Shown piece by piece: positions 1 to 5,590 of a DNA stretch of 6,107 nucleotides. Each line of letters begins with the position of its first letter. Within the stretch, counting starts at the first letter, position 1. Source of the DNA: Planctomycetota bacterium (GTDB taxonomy: Bacteria > Planctomycetota > Phycisphaerae > UBA1845 > PWPN01); assembly GCA_016209665.1 (NCBI GenBank), contig JACQVT010000485.1, positions 1 through 6,107 of the forward strand. Reading direction: 5' to 3'. The notes beneath the pieces are model-generated. The model did no database searches, was not told the origin of the DNA, and was given only the letters and a program-made list of their open reading frames with translations. Position numbers and translations under genes: made by a program.

Positions 1-705
1 CTGCGCGTGCCGTCCGAGTCGCATTTGTTGACCTTGAGGGACGTGGACTTCACGCGGGGCAGGCTTCACGTCGTCAGCCCCAAAACCGAGCGGTTCGCCG
101 GCCACGAGCGGCGGACGGTGCCCATCGAGCCTCGGCTGATGAAGCTGGTCCTGGCCCGATCTGAGGAGATGGAGCCGGGGGATGGGAGGCTCGTGACGAT
201 GCGGGGGTCGGGCTACATCCGGGGGACCATCGCGGCGGCGATAGGCCGGGCGGGGGTGGAGCCGTGGGACAAGCTGTTCCAAGCCCTGCGATCGTCGTGC
301 GAGAAGGAATGGGCCATGACGTACCCGCAGTACGCGGTCAGCAAATGGGTCGGTCACAGCATCACCGTCAGCGGCAAGCATTACGCCAACAGCGTGCCCG
401 ATGAGTTGTTCGACCGAGCCGCCGGGAGGACGCTCTGGCTGGCGGCGCAAAATCCGGCGCATTCTGCGGCGGAACTGCCTTGTACCGACCAGGAAACGAA
501 GAACCCCGCCGAAGCGGGGTCTTCGTCTAAGTCAGTACCCGCCAGTACTTTGTCGCAAGTACTGATAGGACAAGGACTTGGAGGCGGCGGGAATCGAACC
601 CGCGTCCCGTGGTACTTCAGCCGAGGTTTCTACGTGCGTAGTCGGTGCATTGAGTCTCGGCCGGCGGACGCCCATCGACAGGCTTCCGACGGCCCAGCAG
701 CGTGA
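1..705 (+). CDS. Tyrosine recombinase (phage-type integrase), C-terminal catalytic part, 5' end outside window
   Basis: This is the catalytic domain of a site-specific DNA recombinase that would integrate and excise a mobile element. The frame is open from base 1, so the N-terminal DNA-binding part lies to the left. Counting from the first codon, the catalytic set is visible: Arg2 in LRVPSE (box I), Lys28 in SPKTE (beta-hairpin lysine), Arg97 in QALRSS (box II, with Gln where many families have His), His119 in WVGHS and the nucleophile Tyr128 in KHYAN. The core domain ends near residue 145. The remaining ~90 residues have no recognisable fold: they cross a terminator-like hairpin and then read antisense through the last 127 bases of the tmRNA gene to a TGA at 703-705. 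That tail is probably contributed by the attachment-site junction. The gene looks intact as far as it can be seen. The family is sure; the element it belongs to is not visible. Confidence 0.9.
   Translation: MRVPSESHLLTLRDVDFTRGRLHVVSPKTERFAGHERRTVPIEPRLMKLVLARSEEMEPGDGRLVTMRGSGYIRGTIAAAIGRAGVEPWDKLFQALRSSCEKEWAMTYPQYAVSKWVGHSITVSGKHYANSVPDELFDRAAGRTLWLAAQNPAHSAAELPCTDQETKNPAEAGSSSKSVPASTLSQVLIGQGLGGGGNRTRVPWYFSRGFYVRSRCIESRPADAHRQASDGPAA
492..525 (-). terminator. Probable intrinsic terminator of the tmRNA gene
   Basis: On the minus strand, about 54 bases past the tmRNA 3' end, a 12-bp hairpin (arms 497-509 and 514-525, one bulged base at 502) closes on a UUCG tetraloop and is followed by TTTCC. 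The arms contain ACCCCGC/GCGGGGT. The U tract is short, so termination strength is uncertain. The hairpin lies within the C-terminal tail coding region of the opposing integrase frame, which suggests that tail is not a conserved domain. Confidence 0.55.
543..564. repeat. Perfect inverted repeat beside the tmRNA 3' end, possible recombinase site
   Basis: CAGTACTT (543-550) and AAGTACTG (557-564) are perfect 8-bp inverted arms around the 6-base spacer TGTCGC. A further CAGTAC copy lies at 533-538. The site is 15 bases from the tmRNA 3' end and inside the tail of the integrase frame. Inverted arms around a 6-8 base spacer are the layout of tyrosine recombinase core sites, but a plain RNA hairpin is an equally simple reading. 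The repeat is certain; the function is inference. Confidence 0.5.
579..625. other. Putative genomic-island attachment site in the 3' end of ssrA
   Basis: The integrase gene converges on the tmRNA and its frame overlaps the tmRNA 3' terminal segment. The 3' ends of tRNA and tmRNA genes, around the T arm, are well-known targets of tyrosine integrases, which leave the gene intact and duplicate its end at the far side of the element. The tmRNA is intact here, so this would be the ssrA-proximal junction, with the island extending left of base 579. The right limit of 625 is approximate; the exact crossover cannot be read from one junction. Confidence 0.5.
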
Positions 706-933
706 GTTTCTCGCCCGTCCGTCACGCGGCCAACCCGGACAGGCCAGCCTGCTGATTGGCGCCCCGGCCGACTAGCAGGCGTTGTCGGCGGGACGGGTCG
801 CCTAATTAGGCGGCCATGCGCAACTGCGAAGAGTTGGCATTTAAAGGTTTCGTCAGGTGTTTAACCAGGCCTCCTGACAACCTGGACACGCGGCCTCGAC
901 CTCTTGTGACCCGGTCGAACCCAATTCGCCCCC
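579..933 (-). ncRNA. ssrA: tmRNA (transfer-messenger RNA), complete
   Basis: tmRNA rescues stalled ribosomes: it is charged with alanine, then its short reading frame adds a degradation tag. The 5' end GGGGGCG (933-927) pairs with CGCCTCC (586-580) through seven pairs, one a G.U wobble, leaving an unpaired A at 579. The T arm GCGGG-TTCGATT-CCCGC and the GGGTTCGACCGGG element after the 5' stem are typical. Pseudoknot PK1 is visible (CCAGG/CCTGG at 881-885 and 865-869; GTCAGG/CCTGAC at 873-878 and 852-857). A second pseudoknot is at 747-788 (CCGAC/GTCGG with GCCTGCT/AGCAGGC). The tag frame runs 838 to 806, ANSSQLRMAA then TAA, with the stop inside a palindromic stem (CGCCTAATTAGGCG). CCA is not encoded. 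Length is 355 nt, normal for bacteria. The tag start at GCC is chosen because it gives the canonical Ala-Asn start just after PK1. Confidence 0.96.
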
Positions 934-947
934 AATGGGCTAGGTCC

Positions 948-956
948 ATTATACCA
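948..956 (-). promoter_or_regulatory. Extended -10 promoter of ssrA
   Basis: The minus strand reads TGGTATAAT (956 to 948): a perfect TATAAT hexamer with the TGn extension. Transcription would start near 941, giving a leader of about 8 bases before the mature 5' end at 933, to be removed by RNase P. No good -35 hexamer is present at the expected distance, which fits an extended -10 promoter. Confidence 0.75.
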
Positions 957-1035
957 TACGCCGCCGCGTGGTACGAGGTCCGGGGCTGAAGTTTTACTCC
1001 GCTGGGCCGCTTCCGGAGCGGGTGTGAGAAGCCTT

Positions 1036-1114
1036 TCCGAACCGTGCCCGTGTGAAGCGGTCCCCGGGGAACAACACCCGGAAGCCAGGACCCCGTTTGC
1101 GGGCGCGGTTCGGA
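1036..1114. repeat. Large hairpin in the spacer between the phosphoesterase gene and ssrA
   Basis: Arms 1036-1050 and 1100-1114 are complementary over 15 positions; 14 are Watson-Crick. The odd one, 1045 with 1105, is U.G if the plus strand is transcribed but a C/A mismatch on the minus strand. Inside, GGTCC pairs with GGACC and CCGGG with CCCGG around an AACA-containing loop, with a one-sided AAGCCA bulge. The hairpin begins 37 bases past the stop codon of the minus-strand phosphoesterase gene, but no T tract follows on either strand. It is either a terminator-like structure for that gene or a small structured RNA. I do not recognise an RNA family. A smaller stem, CCGCT/AGCGG, sits at 1008-1022. 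No other gene is seen in 957-1150. Confidence 0.5.
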
Positions 1115-1150
1115 CACGCCCAATGATCGCCACACACACGCGTCAACCGG

Positions 1151-2557
1151 TCACCTCGTCTGGTGGTGCTCGTAGACCACCTCGCCGGCAACGTCGTGGA
1201 AGCGAAAATGAATCGTGCTGGTGGCGGCCTCGCCGGGGGTGACGGCGATCGACAGGAAGCCACCCTTGACCCGGTGGAACCGATGGTACGCGGGGTCGTG
1301 GCCGGGCGAGCCGCCGGCGTGTCGGTCGCTGGCCGGGCCGCAGGAGAACTCCTGCACGCCGGTTTTGGGATCGACGGAGTGGTACTGCCAGTGGCGATCG
1401 CCGCAGGCGACGAAGAAGTTGCCGGGGCAATGCTGGGCGGCCCATCGGCGGAACCACTGACCCTCGTGGGCGAACGTGGCGTTGGCGTGGTTGTCGGCCT
1501 TGTTGCCGCGGTCGGGGCCGACGATGGGCGTCGGACTCACGAGGACACGCCAGGCGGCGTCGCTGGCCAGCAGCGTATCTTGCAGCCACTTCTTCTGCTG
1601 CTCGCCCCAGATGGTCTTGTCGGGGCCGTCGGGCAGGCGGTTCGGCGAGCGGAAGTCTCGTCCCTCGACCAGCCATACCTGGAGCAGCTTGCCCCAACGG
1701 AACGTGCGATAGGTCTGGTCGCTCATGGGCACCTGCTGGCGGAAGATGCGGCAGCCTTCGGCGAACGTGAGCGAGCCGGCGGCGGCGGGCTGCATCCCGG
1801 GCCAGCAGTCGTTGAAGACCGTGTCGTGGTCGTCCTTCTCCCACAAGCCGGGCACGGCCAGGTGAAACCGCACCAGCCTCGGGAGGCTGTACATCCGATG
1901 CCAGTGGTACCTGGCCAGGGCCGGGCTGGTGGCGTAGGGAGGATCGTTGTCGTAGTAGACCGTATCGCCCGTGGGCACGAAGAAGTTGGGTTTGAGGCGC
2001 CCCATCGCGTCGTAGATCAGAAAGCCCGCAGGGTCGTCGAGGTCCCGGTAGGCCTGCCCAGTGATGACGGTGAACGAAACGGACGCCGGCTGATCCGGCG
2101 GCGGGGCGGTGCGAAACGAGCCGCGCAGCGGTTGGCCTTGCGCCGCCCCATCGGCGGGCCGCGGAAGCGCTTCGTAGTGGTACAGCGTTGCCGGCTTGAG
2201 ATTGGTAAGGTGGAACTCATGGGTGTAGTCGTCGTCGGCTGCAACCTTGACCCAGCCGGTGGCCGCCGCATCGGCGAGATCCTCCCGCTCACCGTAGCGC
2301 AGACGGATTTGGCCCGCGGCGCCGGGGCACTCGCCGGGAAGCGACTGCACCGACATAGCGTCGCCCGGCAGGGTCTTGGGAAACTCGGCGGGGCCGGGAT
2401 TCCGCTCGGGTTTCTCGGTGAGCCGGACCCAGACGATGGCGGAGCGGTCGGTCACCTCGCCGACCTTGACGCCGGTCGCCTGGTACGGCCCGGCCGCCCT
2501 CGCGGCGGAGAGCCACGTCGCCACGATCAGCCCACCTGTTATGCAAGGCACGCGCAT
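1151..2557 (-). CDS. Secreted PhoD-like metallophosphoesterase
   Basis: A 468-residue exported enzyme of the PhoD-like alkaline phosphatase/phosphodiesterase family, expected to hydrolyse phosphate esters outside the cytoplasm with a two-metal centre. Residues 1-22 form a signal peptide (hydrophobic core GGLIVATWLSAA, likely cut after ARA). Residues ~23-150 match the Ig/fibronectin-like N-terminal domain of PhoD proteins (HEFHLTNLKPATLYHYEA, then SFRTAP). The catalytic domain shows TGDTVYYD (196-203), WEKDDHD (239-245), EGRDFRSPN (298-306) and GDRHWQYHS (386-394), the usual order of metal-binding motifs. The start is set by AGGGAGG at 2570-2564, six bases before ATG. No partner overlaps it; the next gene is divergent. 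Whether it is a monoesterase or diesterase, and whether phosphate starvation controls it, cannot be told; no clear Pho box was found. Confidence 0.85.
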   Translation of the reverse strand: MRVPCITGGLIVATWLSAARAAGPYQATGVKVGEVTDRSAIVWVRLTEKPERNPGPAEFPKTLPGDAMSVQSLPGECPGAAGQIRLRYGEREDLADAAATGWVKVAADDDYTHEFHLTNLKPATLYHYEALPRPADGAAQGQPLRGSFRTAPPPDQPASVSFTVITGQAYRDLDDPAGFLIYDAMGRLKPNFFVPTGDTVYYDNDPPYATSPALARYHWHRMYSLPRLVRFHLAVPGLWEKDDHDTVFNDCWPGMQPAAAGSLTFAEGCRIFRQQVPMSDQTYRTFRWGKLLQVWLVEGRDFRSPNRLPDGPDKTIWGEQQKKWLQDTLLASDAAWRVLVSPTPIVGPDRGNKADNHANATFAHEGQWFRRWAAQHCPGNFFVACGDRHWQYHSVDPKTGVQEFSCGPASDRHAGGSPGHDPAYHRFHRVKGGFLSIAVTPGEAATSTIHFRFHDVAGEVVYEHHQTR

Positions 2558-2563
2558 CTCGAT

Positions 2564-2570
2564 CCTCCCT
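2564..2570 (-). promoter_or_regulatory. Ribosome binding site of the PhoD-like gene
   Basis: The minus strand reads AGGGAGG, then six bases, then the ATG ending at 2557. This strong Shine-Dalgarno match fixes the start, which also places the signal peptide at the N terminus. Confidence 0.8.
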
Positions 2571-2616
2571 GCTGCGACCGTAGCTCGTTACACCCAGACT
2601 CTCAAGCGGCGAACAA

Positions 2617-2636
2617 GGCGGGCAAGGATGCCCGCC
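2617..2636. repeat. Perfect 8-bp hairpin with AGGA loop, REP-like
   Basis: GGCGGGCA (2617-2624) and TGCCCGCC (2629-2636) pair perfectly around AGGA. No T run follows on either strand, so it is not a standard terminator. It lies in the leader of the minus-strand phosphoesterase gene. Short GC-rich palindromes of this kind often belong to extragenic repeat families; that is a guess that needs a genome count. Confidence 0.6.
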
Positions 2637-2674
2637 CCCCAAAACCGCCGATCTGCACTCAGACCGGATGATAG

Positions 2675-2701
2675 CATGGTACAGGGGACTCCGGTACCAT
2701 G
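2675..2701. repeat. Inverted repeat upstream of the lyase-like gene, operator or leader hairpin candidate
   Basis: CATGGTAC (2675-2682) and GTACCATG (2694-2701) form a perfect 8-bp inverted repeat around 11 bases. The element CGGTACCA occurs at 2692-2699 and again at 2734-2741, next to the ribosome binding site. It could be a dimeric regulator site or an RNA stem that can re-pair with the second copy near the ribosome binding site. No convincing sigma70 promoter was identified in the 202-base divergent spacer. Confidence 0.5.
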
Positions 2702-2743
2702 TGGCCCTTCGAAACCGCTGGGCGCCGGATGCACGGTACCACC

Positions 2744-2751
2744 GGGAGGAG
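2744..2751 (+). promoter_or_regulatory. Ribosome binding site deciding the start of the lyase-like gene
   Basis: GGGAGGAG, then eight bases, then ATG at 2760. The frame is open far upstream (to 2376) into the divergent gene, so this site together with the signal peptide decides the start. Confidence 0.75.
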
Positions 2752-2759
2752 ATGAGGAC

Positions 2760-4484
2760 ATGAAGCGATCGCATCGCCTGGATTGGGTGTTGTTGACCTG
2801 TGTGCTCCTGTCGCCGCCGTTCGCGCCGTACGGATCGGTGTCGGCTGCTGAACCGGGTGGTGGGGCATCATACCTGCCCATCGTGCGTGAGTTCGCCGAC
2901 AACGTGTTGAAGTACGGGCGAGATGTGTATGGGGAGACGCACACGTCGCTGCTCGTGGACGGGGTGAACGTCGATACGCACGAGCCGGCGACGTGGCGGC
3001 TGCCGGCCCAGCAGGTGGCGGACTGGAAGATGCCGCCGCGGTGGGTGCTGTCGAACCTGGCGAGCCAGCAGATCCTGTTCCGCGTGCTGACGGCACTGAG
3101 CGAGATCACGGGCGATCCGCGGTACAAGCAGGCGGCGGTGGACGCGACGAGGTACATGTTCGACCAGTACCAGCACGCGAGCGGCCTTCTGTTCTGGGGA
3201 GGGCACGCGGCCATCGACCTGGCGACCAAGCAGCCGGTCGGCGAGGGACGCACCGGCGAGTGGGCAGGCAAGCACGAACTGAAGAGCCACTACCCGTTCT
3301 ACGAGCTGATGTGGGAAGTCGACCCGGCGGCCACGCGGAAGTTCCTCGAGGGCTTCTGGTCGAACCACATCCTCAAGTGGGACATCCTGGACATGAACCG
3401 GCACGGGCCCTACAAGCCGCTCTCGCCGACGCTGTGGGAAGACAAGTACGTCGGTGGGCCCGCGCCGTTCGTCGGCGACGGACTGACGTTCATGAACACC
3501 GGGAGCGATCTGTTCTACGCGGGGGCGGTCCTGTCCCAGTTGGGCGGCGATGAGCGTCCGTTGATCTGGGCCAAGCGACTCGCCCAGCGGTACGTGGACG
3601 TGCGCGACCCCAACACGGGTCTGGGGGCCGACAACTACAGCACCGAACGGACGAACCGCATGAAGAAGCAGTTCGGCGAGGAGTTCGGCGACCGGTTCAC
3701 CGAGGCCACGGTAACGAGCCTGTACGGCAACCGGTATAACCGGGCCGCGATCTGCCAGTTGAAGCTGTACGAGCGGCTGGGAGCCAAGGGCGAGGCGTTC
3801 AAGCAGTGGGCGATCGAGGACCTGGCGGCCTACGCCGGGCACGCCTACGACCCCAGCGACAACACGTTCTGGCCGACGCTGCGGGACGGCACGAAGCTGA
3901 CGCCGGCGAACCGCAAGCGCGAGGGCTACGTCGAGGCACGGTGGCTGGAGAAGCGGCCCGCCGAGGCCCTGCACCTGTGGGCGTATACCCTGGCCTACAA
4001 GGTCAGCCGTGACGAACTGATGTGGAAGATGGTCCGCAGCATCGCGGCCGGCCTGGGACTCGGCGAGGTGGGATTGCCCTCGGGCGAGGGACGCAAGCTG
4101 AGCTTCGAGACGGCACACGCCACGGCGGATGCGGTGTTCGCGCTGCTGGAACTGCACGCGGCCACGAGCGACTCGGGGTTCCTGCGGTTGGCCCGGCGGA
4201 TCGGCGACAACCTGGTGGCCAAGGAGTGGCACAAGGGCTTCTTCGTGCCCGACGCGGAGCACGTGTACTGCAAGTTCGACACGGTCACACCGCTGGCGTT
4301 GGTGTATCTGGAGGTCGCCTCGCGCGGCCTGCCCATCAAGCTCCCGCTGTATGCCGCGAGCAAGTCGTACCTGCACGGTCCCTTCGAGGGCCTCGGCCGG
4401 ACCTACGACAACCAAGCCATCTATGCCCTGCCGCGGGGCCAGAGCCTGGGACCGAAAGCGGCCGGCAAGAAGGCCGGCAAATAA
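2760..4484 (+). CDS. Secreted alpha-barrel protein resembling family 2 pectate lyase
   Basis: A 574-residue exported protein. Residues 1-29 are a signal peptide (core WVLLTCVLLSPPFA, likely cut after VSA). The mature part is rich in helices with an (alpha/alpha) toroid look: FVDG-like LLVDGVNVDTHEPATW (64-79), SNLASQQILFRVLTALSEITGDPRY (98-122), WGGH (146-149), KHELKSHYPFYELMW (171-185), MNRHG (212-216). From memory, the PL2 lyase of Yersinia uses His109, Glu130 and His172 for the metal and Arg171 as base. Here His149, Glu173, Arg214 and His215 give the same Glu-to-Arg distance (41) and the same Arg-His pair. The inferred role is beta-elimination of polygalacturonate or a related uronate polymer outside the cytoplasm. 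The C terminus ends in a Lys-rich AAGKKAGK encoded by a GCCGGC-AAGAAG-GCCGGC repeat. A related uronate or glycan-active family without pectate activity remains possible. Confidence 0.68.
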   Translation: MKRSHRLDWVLLTCVLLSPPFAPYGSVSAAEPGGGASYLPIVREFADNVLKYGRDVYGETHTSLLVDGVNVDTHEPATWRLPAQQVADWKMPPRWVLSNLASQQILFRVLTALSEITGDPRYKQAAVDATRYMFDQYQHASGLLFWGGHAAIDLATKQPVGEGRTGEWAGKHELKSHYPFYELMWEVDPAATRKFLEGFWSNHILKWDILDMNRHGPYKPLSPTLWEDKYVGGPAPFVGDGLTFMNTGSDLFYAGAVLSQLGGDERPLIWAKRLAQRYVDVRDPNTGLGADNYSTERTNRMKKQFGEEFGDRFTEATVTSLYGNRYNRAAICQLKLYERLGAKGEAFKQWAIEDLAAYAGHAYDPSDNTFWPTLRDGTKLTPANRKREGYVEARWLEKRPAEALHLWAYTLAYKVSRDELMWKMVRSIAAGLGLGEVGLPSGEGRKLSFETAHATADAVFALLELHAATSDSGFLRLARRIGDNLVAKEWHKGFFVPDAEHVYCKFDTVTPLALVYLEVASRGLPIKLPLYAASKSYLHGPFEGLGRTYDNQAIYALPRGQSLGPKAAGKKAGK

Positions 4485-4597
4485 GAATAGTTCTTCTGTG
4501 CGGTCCGGGATATGCGGGTTCAAGCCCCCCGGAGCCTGGCTCGACCGGCGGGCGACACATCGTACGGCGCGATTCCAAAAACACGACCCGTCTGTAA

Positions 4598-4626
4598 TTG
4601 ACGGTTTCCGGCCGACGAATTATACA
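4598..4626 (+). promoter_or_regulatory. Sigma70-type promoter of the PspA-family gene
   Basis: TTGACG (4598-4603) and TATACA (4621-4626) are separated by exactly 17 bases. That is 5/6 and 4/6 matches to the sigma70 consensus in an otherwise GC-rich stretch. Transcription would start near 4633, giving a leader of about 100 bases. The upstream stretch 4485-4597 holds only weak stems (TCCGGG/CCCGGA at 4504-4533; AAGAA/TTCTT at 4483-4495) and no clear terminator for the gene before it. Confidence 0.6.
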
Positions 4627-4636
4627 GGAGTCGGCC

Positions 4637-4702
4637 GTGCAGGCCCGGCCCGCGAGGCTCGCGCCGCGTGGGGCCGGCTCGCCGGTCGTGGGCCCGTTGC
4701 AC
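4637..4702 (+). promoter_or_regulatory. Structured leader RNA upstream of the PspA-family gene
   Basis: GTGCAGGCCC (4637-4646) pairs with GGGCC (4690-4694) and TGCAC (4698-4702) across a three-base bulge. Within it, GGCCC (4647-4651) can pair with GGGCC (4671-4675) and a small CGCGA/TCGCG stem lies at 4651-4663, overlapping by one base. The ribosome binding site region (4718-4726) is left outside the fold. This may only reflect high GC content; no riboswitch class is recognised. Confidence 0.35.
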
Positions 4703-4732
4703 GTCGGTGTCACCGGAAAGGACAGGTGCGGC

Positions 4733-5485
4733 ATGATCGTCGGCAAGCTTTGGCATTCCCTAATGGCGCAGATCAACAAGCTCGCGAACATCTTCTGGAC
4801 GGCCGATCCGATCGCCCAGATGCAGTACGAGTACGACTCGGCGGTGGCCCAGCTCAAGGAGGGCCGCGAGGGACTCGAGCAGTACCGGGCCCTCGTCGAG
4901 CGGGTGAGTCGGCAGGTCGCGACGGACAAGGCCCACGTGAGCAGCCTGGAGGCCAAGGTCAAGGCCTACTTGCAGGCGGGCGATCGGGAGACCGCGGCCC
5001 GCTTCGCCCTGGAGCTGCAGAAGGCCAAGCAGCAGCTCAGCGAGGACCAGTCGCAGCTCGACCTGCACGAGCAGTCGTACGAGAACAACCTCACGAAGAT
5101 CAAGCACGCGAGCAAGAAGCTGGCCGGCGTCCGCGAGAAGATCGCCAAGTACGACGCCGAGCTGAAGATGAGCAAGGCCGAGGCCGAGATGGCCAAGCTG
5201 GCCACCGAGTTCAACTTCGACGTCACTACGGATTTCGGCCAGATCGAGCAGGTCATCCAGGACAAGATCGGCCTCAATCGCGCCAAGGCCCGCGTGGCCG
5301 CCGACATGTCCAGCGAGGGCGTCGCGGACGTCGAGCGTGAGCAGGCGATGGAGAAGGTCCTCGCCGACCAGGCCCTGCGCGACTTCGAGGTCCAGTTGGG
5401 CATGGTCACGCCCGAGACGGCCGGCGTCGCCCAGACGGAGAAGGAGCTGGGGCCGGCGAAGGAGCAGGCGGTGGAGAGCGCGTAA
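4733..5485 (+). CDS. PspA/IM30-family membrane-associated coiled-coil protein
   Basis: A 250-residue protein of the PspA/IM30 (Vipp1) family, which coats and remodels the inner face of the cytoplasmic membrane during envelope stress and shares the ESCRT-III fold. Residues 1-22 can form the amphipathic membrane-binding helix; the conserved DP (25-26) opens the long coiled coil (about 27-160). The segment YLQAGDRETAARFALELQKAKQQL (79-102) matches the PspA helix region with the acidic/Ala hallmark. It is slightly longer than E. coli PspA (222) through a C-terminal tail (TPETAGVAQTEKEL onward). The start at 4733 is chosen because AAGGACAGG precedes it and the promoter lies within the longer open frame; ATG at 4763 has no ribosome binding site. 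The downstream AAA+-like gene is on the same strand 145 bases away. No pspF-type regulator or sigma54 site is visible. Confidence 0.8.
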   Translation: MIVGKLWHSLMAQINKLANIFWTADPIAQMQYEYDSAVAQLKEGREGLEQYRALVERVSRQVATDKAHVSSLEAKVKAYLQAGDRETAARFALELQKAKQQLSEDQSQLDLHEQSYENNLTKIKHASKKLAGVREKIAKYDAELKMSKAEAEMAKLATEFNFDVTTDFGQIEQVIQDKIGLNRAKARVAADMSSEGVADVEREQAMEKVLADQALRDFEVQLGMVTPETAGVAQTEKELGPAKEQAVESA

Positions 5486-5520
5486 CGGGGGATGGGGCGG
5501 GCTGTGCGTGCCGTTGACTG

Positions 5521-5568
5521 ACGCGGGGACTCGGGGACGCGGCGACACGGCGACACGGGGACGCGGAG
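5521..5568. repeat. Six tandem 8-base units between the PspA-family and ATPase-like genes
   Basis: The stretch is six consecutive octamers of pattern ACnCGGnG: ACGCGGGG, ACTCGGGG, ACGCGGCG, ACACGGCG, ACACGGGG and ACGCGGAG. It begins 35 bases after the stop codon of the PspA-family gene. The 8-base period is not a multiple of three, as expected for non-coding sequence. Function is unknown. Confidence 0.8.
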
Positions 5569-5590
5569 AAGGATTCCCGACGGCGTGGGT

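Noticed and set aside
578..775. Plus-strand open frame beginning MEAAGIEPAS
   Set aside because: It is the antisense reading of the tmRNA 3' end; this peptide is a known artefact of translating tRNA/tmRNA acceptor regions.
1051..1099. Signal recognition particle RNA domain IV in the spacer hairpin
   Set aside because: The GGAA tetraloop with flanking AGGUCC and AGCAG bases is absent; only a superficial likeness (GGTCC, CCGGAAGCC) remains.
809..1135. Minus-strand 109-codon frame ending in the tag peptide
   Set aside because: It only joins spacer and tmRNA sequence to the tag frame; there is no ribosome binding site, and it spans the ssrA promoter and the mature 5' end.
1163..2671. Long plus-strand frame of about 500 codons
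   Set aside because: It lies opposite the PhoD-like gene, has repetitive Val/Gly/Arg-rich composition and matches no fold; it is an effect of high GC at third positions.
2376..2759. Upstream extension of the lyase-like gene
   Set aside because: The frame is open there but overlaps the divergent gene; the ribosome binding site and signal peptide place the start at 2760.
2752..2763. Three-codon upstream frame ATG AGG ACA TGA overlapping the lyase start as ATGA
   Set aside because: The ribosome binding site abuts this ATG with no spacer, so initiation there is unlikely; probably chance.
2868..4523. Long minus-strand frame of about 550 codons
   Set aside because: It is the complement of the lyase-like gene, with Arg/Leu/Val-rich sequence and no ribosome binding site or recognisable motif.
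4513..4538. tRNA-like T loop (GGGTTCAAGCCC)
   Set aside because: The loop fits TTCRANY, but the stem has a mismatch and no acceptor, D or anticodon arm is found at the right distance upstream.
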